Assembly (NCBI GenBank): GCA_964035795.1
Contig: OZ038320.1
Span: forward strand, 29,173,855 to 29,237,854
Origin: Pterobdella sp. o SKG-2022
Taxonomy: Eukaryota > Annelida > Clitellata > Hirudinida > Piscicolidae
DNA: 64,000 nt
Reading direction: 5' to 3'
Part shown: piece by piece, positions 59,166 to 64,000 of the stretch
How positions within the stretch are numbered: position 1 is the first letter of the stretch
Layout: every line of letters starts with the position of its first letter
Notes under the pieces: model-generated
Seen by the model: only the letters and a program-made list of their open reading frames with translations
What the model was told of the DNA's origin: nothing
Databases searched by the model: none
Position numbers and translations under genes: made by a program

Positions 59166-62156
59166 TCACGATGCTTTGGCCAGTTTTTGTCTTTTTTTCA
59201 CGTCCCAGTTGTACACTCTCGCCATATCTTTGATGACTGTTAAGGCTTTCAATACTCTTACAGATATCAATTTAATTAAAAACGTACATGGGCTGTTACA
59301 GGGTACGAAATTGCCATACACGTACCCATAATATTTTTCATTGATCGCGTGTTTTATACTTTAAATTAATGAAGTTTTGATCGATAGAAAAAAATTATAT
59401 AAGAAGGCCGACAATCTAAATTTTATTAATAAAACAAGAAATTTAAAAGATAAATGTGAAAAACCATTTTTGAGGTGCGAAATTGCTATAAGCCCAGCTT
59501 GGTTTTTAGGTCTTTTCAGTGTCAATAGTTGATTGAATAACCTTTTTTTTATTACTTGGATGCACCTAGTCAGCATTGAGTCAATTAATCTTTTTAAGTA
59601 GTCAACTGAAAAATTTTCCCAGGTAAAAACAATTTCTTTCTTCAAATCTTGTTCTTGAAACTTCTTCCGTTTTCGTAAATATTTTGCACCATTGACCCCC
59701 AAACATTTTATATTGGGTTCAAACCAGGTGAACGAGCTGGCCAATCTAATATGGCAACATTATCTTCCATCCAGGTTTTAGTGCACTTTGAAGTATGGAT
59801 GGGTACATTATCTTGCTGAAAAATCCAGAATTTTTCCATATTACTTTGGCAATATGGAAGTAAGCATTCTTCTAAAGTACCAATATATGCTTTAGAATCT
59901 TGTTTTCCTTCCAAAAAGGCCAATCGTGTTTTACCGTTGGCGCTTATGCCTCCCCACACGATTAAAGAAACCCCCCCCGGATTGTCGTTTTAGGGACAAC
60001 TTTGGTGGGAGCCTGGAATCCTTCCAGTGGTACTGATACCCAGCAGGACCATCCAAAGTGAAGCTCTTCTCATCACTAAAAATGATTTTTGTCCAATTCT
60101 GATAAATTTTCAATTTATTTTTACACCACGTGACTCTAGCTTCGCGGTGCCAAACGCTAGTCCACGGAACACGTTTTGTCACGCCATACTGCAAGAAAGG
60201 TTGATTGCTCAAAACTTGTTGAATACGACGTGTTGAGAGAGGTATTTGTTGAGCTTTTCGAAGTTGATCTGCTGACATAGTGCCCTACCAGCTTGGCGAA
60301 TAAGCCTTCTTGTGGCCTGAGAGGTCATTTTGGATTTTTTCCTTTTCTTTTAGCCTTTTTATATTTTTTAGGTGACTTCAAAAACTTCAAAATAACATTT
60401 TTACTGCGTCTAATGATGTGTGCAATTTCTCTACTGGACTTTCCAACTTGATTTAAGGTCAGGATCTGGACTTGTTCTTCCGATGATAATTTACTTCCTT
60501 TAGGCATGTTTGTAGACAAAAAGAATAAGAAAAAATATAATTTCTTCACTTTATATAGTATTTTATGTTTAAATACATAATTAAAAGCAACAATAAAGTT
60601 TGTTTGATGTCCATAACTGATAAAATTATGCGGATTTACAAGTGGGTCGTATAGCAATTTCATACCCGAGTTTCAGTAATTAAAGCTTTGAGTCGATATT
60701 TTCAAAGTTTTGAAGAAAATACAAAGTAGAATGTTAATCATATATGATTTTTTATATATTTTAAATTATTGTATACAAAAATAGAAAAAATCAAACGAGA
60801 TATTTTATAAAGCATCGTTGGGCGTATGGCGATTTCGTACCCTGTACATCATAAATCGTTATAGAAACAGCTAGAATACAATTCAAAAAGAATAATAAAA
60901 ATTTTCATATTTAATTGAAACCCCTGCGTGGCTCTAAAAGGATACTGACTTCAATGGTGGTTGTCTGATCTCTGAGGAAGGCCAGATCCTCCTGCACTGA
61001 AGATAAAGCATTCAATGCTGATTCCTGGTTTTGCTTTAGTAACACTCTGGCTTCGTCCAGGTTGTACTCCAACATCACATTTGCCTATAAGGGTTGAATG
61101 TAAGGCTTGTTGGCTTAGTACAGTTAATGAAGGTTTATTCGACAAAGATGACCATTTATTTAGCTCTAATGGGTTACTTAAGTGCATAGATAATAGTGTT
61201 GTTATAGCTATAGAATTGAAATTTGGTCAATTTATATAGAACACAAAATAAATGAATGAAAACTCACTCCAAGCCATAGACAAACTTTATCAGTTGGAAG
61301 CACTGTAGCTTTCATGTAGACTGAGTCAGCCAATTGATACTGAGTATTCATAGGTTTATCAGATTCCTGTAAATATGATTATTATTTTAAAAATTAGTTG
61401 AAACTCTATCTTGGTTTTTTTTATCAGAATAGAATTTCAACTAGGTTTTTTTTTATCTAGTTCCAAGTTTCAAAAGGAGATTATAAAGATATATCATTAT
61501 GAAGCATAAAGAAAATTCATTATGTCTAATTCTTGGTAGCATTAAAAAAGAGATAAAATAATGCAAAGTTTCATGGCCTGAAAGCTGTTTGATGCTAAAA
61601 TTTTAATTTGTAAGAGAATTGGTTTGATGAGGAATATCTATACTTTAACCTTTTTTGATTCTAAAAATGAGATCAAATTCAGAGATGACTTTAGTTCAGG
61701 AATTTGAAATTTTAATCTGTAGTTCAAAATTGAAGTTTTTAATAAAACTCCTAAATATATTTTAAGTAAAAATTTTTTTAAAACCTATCTTTTTTGGTAG
61801 TGAGATTTTGTTCCATGTATTTATATTTTTGGTATTCTTCTTCCAACTGTCTTAGAAGTGATGTGACAGTTAACCCCTCATTTTTTGACATGAACTCATC
61901 TACATCGTCCTTGAAAAGATAATAGTTTCATTGAATATATTTTTCATACATTTTAAACATATTTTTTAAAATTGAGTTACATAAAAACAAAGAAGCATGT
62001 ATTATTTCAAAAGTTGCATAATAGCAACGAAAAACTTTAAAGATAAATTGAAATTTTATCGGGTTAATAAAAACTTTTGAAAATACTCACTAAAAATATA
62101 GCTTTTGGAATACCGGATTCATTTTTATCAGTTGTAGTTACGGAGGTGCTAGCCAT
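59166..62156 (-). CDS. VBP1: Prefoldin subunit 3 (VBP1)
   Basis: Alpha-type subunit of the hexameric cytosolic prefoldin, which passes unfolded actin and tubulin to the CCT chaperonin. Exons 62091-62156, 61785-61909, 61650-61716, 61268-61366, 60946-61084 and 59166-59227 agree in phase and give 185 residues (human 197). Diagnostic segments are GIPKAIF then DDVDEFM near the N-terminus, LEEEYQKYKYME in the first coiled-coil helix, LPTDKVCLWLGANVMLEYNL in the beta-hairpin region, FLRDQTTTIEVNMARVYNWD, and a short basic C-terminus. The last intron is about 1.7 kb and holds a dead Tc1/mariner element. If that intron is retained, the frame runs into a TAA near 60920. The start codon is the first ATG and matches the family's short variable N-terminus. 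Confidence 0.95.
59299..60844 (-). mobile_element. Complete but inactive Tc1/mariner element with IR/DR ends
   Basis: The element is bounded by TA dinucleotides (59297-59298 and 60845-60846), the usual target duplication. Its outer inverted repeats start CAGGGTACGAAATTGCCATA on the left, and the right end (60823-60844) is the complement with one change. A second, diverged copy of the repeat occurs about 173 bases inside each end (about 59472-59494 and 60648-60670, core GAAATTGCTATA). This is the IR/DR arrangement in which each end has two transposase binding sites. The transposase gene on the minus strand is broken. The element lies entirely inside the last VBP1 intron. Confidence 0.9.
59490..60507 (-). 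pseudogene. Tc1-type transposase, frameshifted, catalytic Glu codon replaced by a stop
   Basis: It starts at MPKGSKLSSEEQ (60507) with a paired-type helix-turn-helix region, continues through RLIRQAGR, and has the catalytic segments IIFSDEKSF (first Asp), WGGISANGKT and FQQDNVPIHTS (second Asp), then LDWPARSPGLNPI. At the position where Tc1 transposases have the catalytic Glu (NPIEN), the codon is TAA. The spacing from the second Asp is about 33-34 residues, as expected of DD34E types. Frameshifts also occur near 60320, near 60285 and in the run of Gs at about 59970-59978. It cannot make an active enzyme. Confidence 0.88.
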
Positions 62157-63116
62157 TTCTGCGCAAAGAACTACAACTTAGCATAGAACTACTTGTTAAG
62201 GTTAAACTTGAATCGAATAAAACCTGGCTATTCTTGAATTATATCATTTTTAAACACTTGATAAAAAAAAATCTATTGAAAAAAATCAATTAATTACTTT
62301 ATAAATTCAAATTTTTCAAAGTAATTCTTTTTTTAATTTTCAGTTATCATCTTTAAATGTTTTTCTAAAAGGTAAAAAAGCTAACATTTGCCTTTTTATT
62401 ATTTATTTTACTTATGATGTTTGTTATGCTTATTATAAAATGCTTGTATATTTTTTTGTTACACTGGTGGGTTATTTATATATTTTCTCACATGCAGTTT
62501 TTCTAAGCAATCTATACTCCTATGAAGAAAACCAAGTTGTTTTTTAATCATTTAGAGAAACTTATCTTTGTTACTGCTCTTATTCTCACAGACTGCATCA
62601 GAAAGCTTTCCAAACAATAACTTATAATTAATATCGTTTCCACGTGTTAAGAAGAAATTTTTGTATGATAATTGCTTTTTTTCTGAAGATATTTTGTTTG
62701 AGCATTTCTCATTGATAACGTTTTGCTCAATTAATATTTTGGATAAAGTTTTTTGAAATCCATTCCGAATGCTGAAAGTTTAATGAAATAACAACAATAT
62801 CCTCTTTTCTCGGAAATAGATAAAACTAATAAATAAAGCAAGCTATATTGAGTTTCGTTATAAATGTAGTTTTTAATTAAACTGAAAAGACTTAATAGTT
62901 AAACTACATGGTTCCGTTGAAGTTTTTGGCGATTCCTTCCAGAAATGACGTCGAAGAAAGATGAAGCAATATTTAAGGTTGAAAATTTTGAAAAATTATC
63001 ATTTAAAACTATTTACTTTAGATAGGATATTGAGTATGTTAATTATGCAAAAACTATATTATTTTCATAAGAAACCGAGGTAATTAGGCGAATAACGCGT
63101 TTTAAATAAAGCAATA
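62157..63116. other. Divergent promoter region between VBP1 and the ankyrin gene
   Basis: AT-rich sequence between two genes that point away from each other. One short candidate 5' exon is present: ATG at 62945 with 11 codons to a GGTTGA donor at 62977. It could join in frame to an acceptor at 63161 inside the ankyrin exon. No promoter element can be assigned by eye. Confidence 0.4.
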
Positions 63117-64000
63117 ATGTGCAAATTCAAAAATTATTATATGAATGATCGCGGTCAGGAACTTCTGTTTCAAGCTTGTGAGCAAGGAAGATCTAAGTCT
63201 CTGCAAGAAATTATAATGAATTATACGGGGTTCAGCCATAGCATTGTTAACTGTCTTAACAATGATCTCAAAACACCCCTCTATGTTGCCATAACTAGCC
63301 AGAGGTTTTTCGAATTTATTAACAGATATCTTCAAATATAAGAAATAATTAAGTTGAATAATTAATTTTTATTGAATAGTTCAAATTTAAATATAAGTCT
63401 TAAAACTGGTATAAATATTTTCATATGAAAAAGACCGTGAGAAATAATATAAAAAATTTTACAGTCTCGCTTTGGTTCGATTGTTGATAAAACATGGAGC
63501 AGACGTGAACAAGGAAAGCACAGTGTTTTACGGCAAGGACTGTTCATCTCCCACGTTTGAAACTTGCAGGGAACCTCCAGTTGTCACTGCGGCCAGAGTG
63601 GGCTGCCCTCAAGTGCTGCAATGCCTCATCAGAAATGGTTGGTTTTTTAAGAGCATTGTACGATTTCAGATGCTACGTAATATAAATGGATTTCTAAATT
63701 CCAATATATGGTTCATTTCAAGCGTGGTTATTTCTAAGTGCAAGATGCTATCTAGTTCGAATTTCATATAAATGAGAAAAAAATTCAAACTTATATTTTA
63801 AATGTACGAAGTTTTTCGTAAAATGAACTCACATTACCAAGTACGTGAGTAAGTTTAAATCTAATTTTCTGTAAAACAACGGCATCTACATTCTTAGTCG
63901 GTTACTCATCGATTAACTGGGCTCAACTTACCTGACATTGGAGATGAGAGCCGGTGTCTTCAATGGGATACGGCTTTAATCTATGGCAAAACTGTTTAAC
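63117..64000 (+). CDS. Ankyrin-repeat protein, 5' part (runs off the window)
   Basis: Exons 63117-63304, 63465-about 63657 (or 63637) and about 63898 onward. The frame gives GQELLFQACEQGRSKSLQEI (helix pair of a first repeat), KTPLYVAITSQ followed across the intron by LALVRLLIKHGADVN (a canonical ankyrin repeat end), then PPVVTAARVGCPQVLQCLIR (another repeat). The third exon, after an acceptor at 63897, adds RLTGLNLPDIGDESRCLQWD. Ankyrin repeats are protein-interaction folds, so the role cannot be told until the C-terminal part is seen. The start could also be at 62945 through an upstream exon. The window end cuts the gene. Confidence 0.7.

Overview
The window is a piece of an animal nuclear genome. 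It is strongly AT-rich. The genes are interrupted by many introns, most with GT...AG ends, and full-length relatives of animal-only genes (FARP-type FERM/RhoGEF, ELYS/AHCTF1) are present. It also holds tRNA-like genes, Tc1/mariner and non-LTR retroelement remains, short hairpin elements and microsatellites. There is no sign of bacterial or viral organisation. An eglin/potato-inhibitor-I type inhibitor would fit a spiralian invertebrate such as an annelid or nemertean, but that is an inference and the species is not identified.

Layout. 1-2664: AT-rich sequence with no gene I can support. 2665-25526 (minus): a 28-exon FARP-like gene whose exon phases all agree, giving about 1240 residues; its introns hold a long (CTAT)n tract, a hairpin MITE and a LINE relic. 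27172-29432 (minus): a five-exon C2H2 zinc-finger gene with an Asn-rich tail. 30671-30898 (minus): an unidentified coding-like exon. 32408-34103 (minus): a four-exon, 91-residue potato-inhibitor-I (eglin) family inhibitor with no signal peptide. 34400-36480: transposon debris and a possible polycystin-like fragment. 37392-40662 (minus): a six-exon gene for a secreted precursor of about 154 residues with a signal peptide, a dibasic propeptide end and two tandem cystine-knot cysteine patterns. 42595-58973 (plus): a gene of about 33 exons for an ELYS/AHCTF1-like nucleoporin, with an antisense tRNA-Ile-like gene in one intron. 59166-62156 (minus): a six-exon prefoldin subunit 3 (VBP1) gene whose last intron contains a complete but dead Tc1/mariner element. 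63117-64000 (plus): the start of an ankyrin-repeat gene that runs off the window.

The genes do not form a pathway. FARP (actin/Rho signalling), ELYS (nuclear pore assembly), VBP1 (actin/tubulin folding) and the zinc-finger protein are ordinary cellular genes. The most novel item is the tandem-knot secreted peptide gene, with the small protease-inhibitor gene about 3 kb away on the same strand. Exon boundaries were assigned by eye from splice signals, reading-frame continuity and recalled family similarity; no alignment was run.
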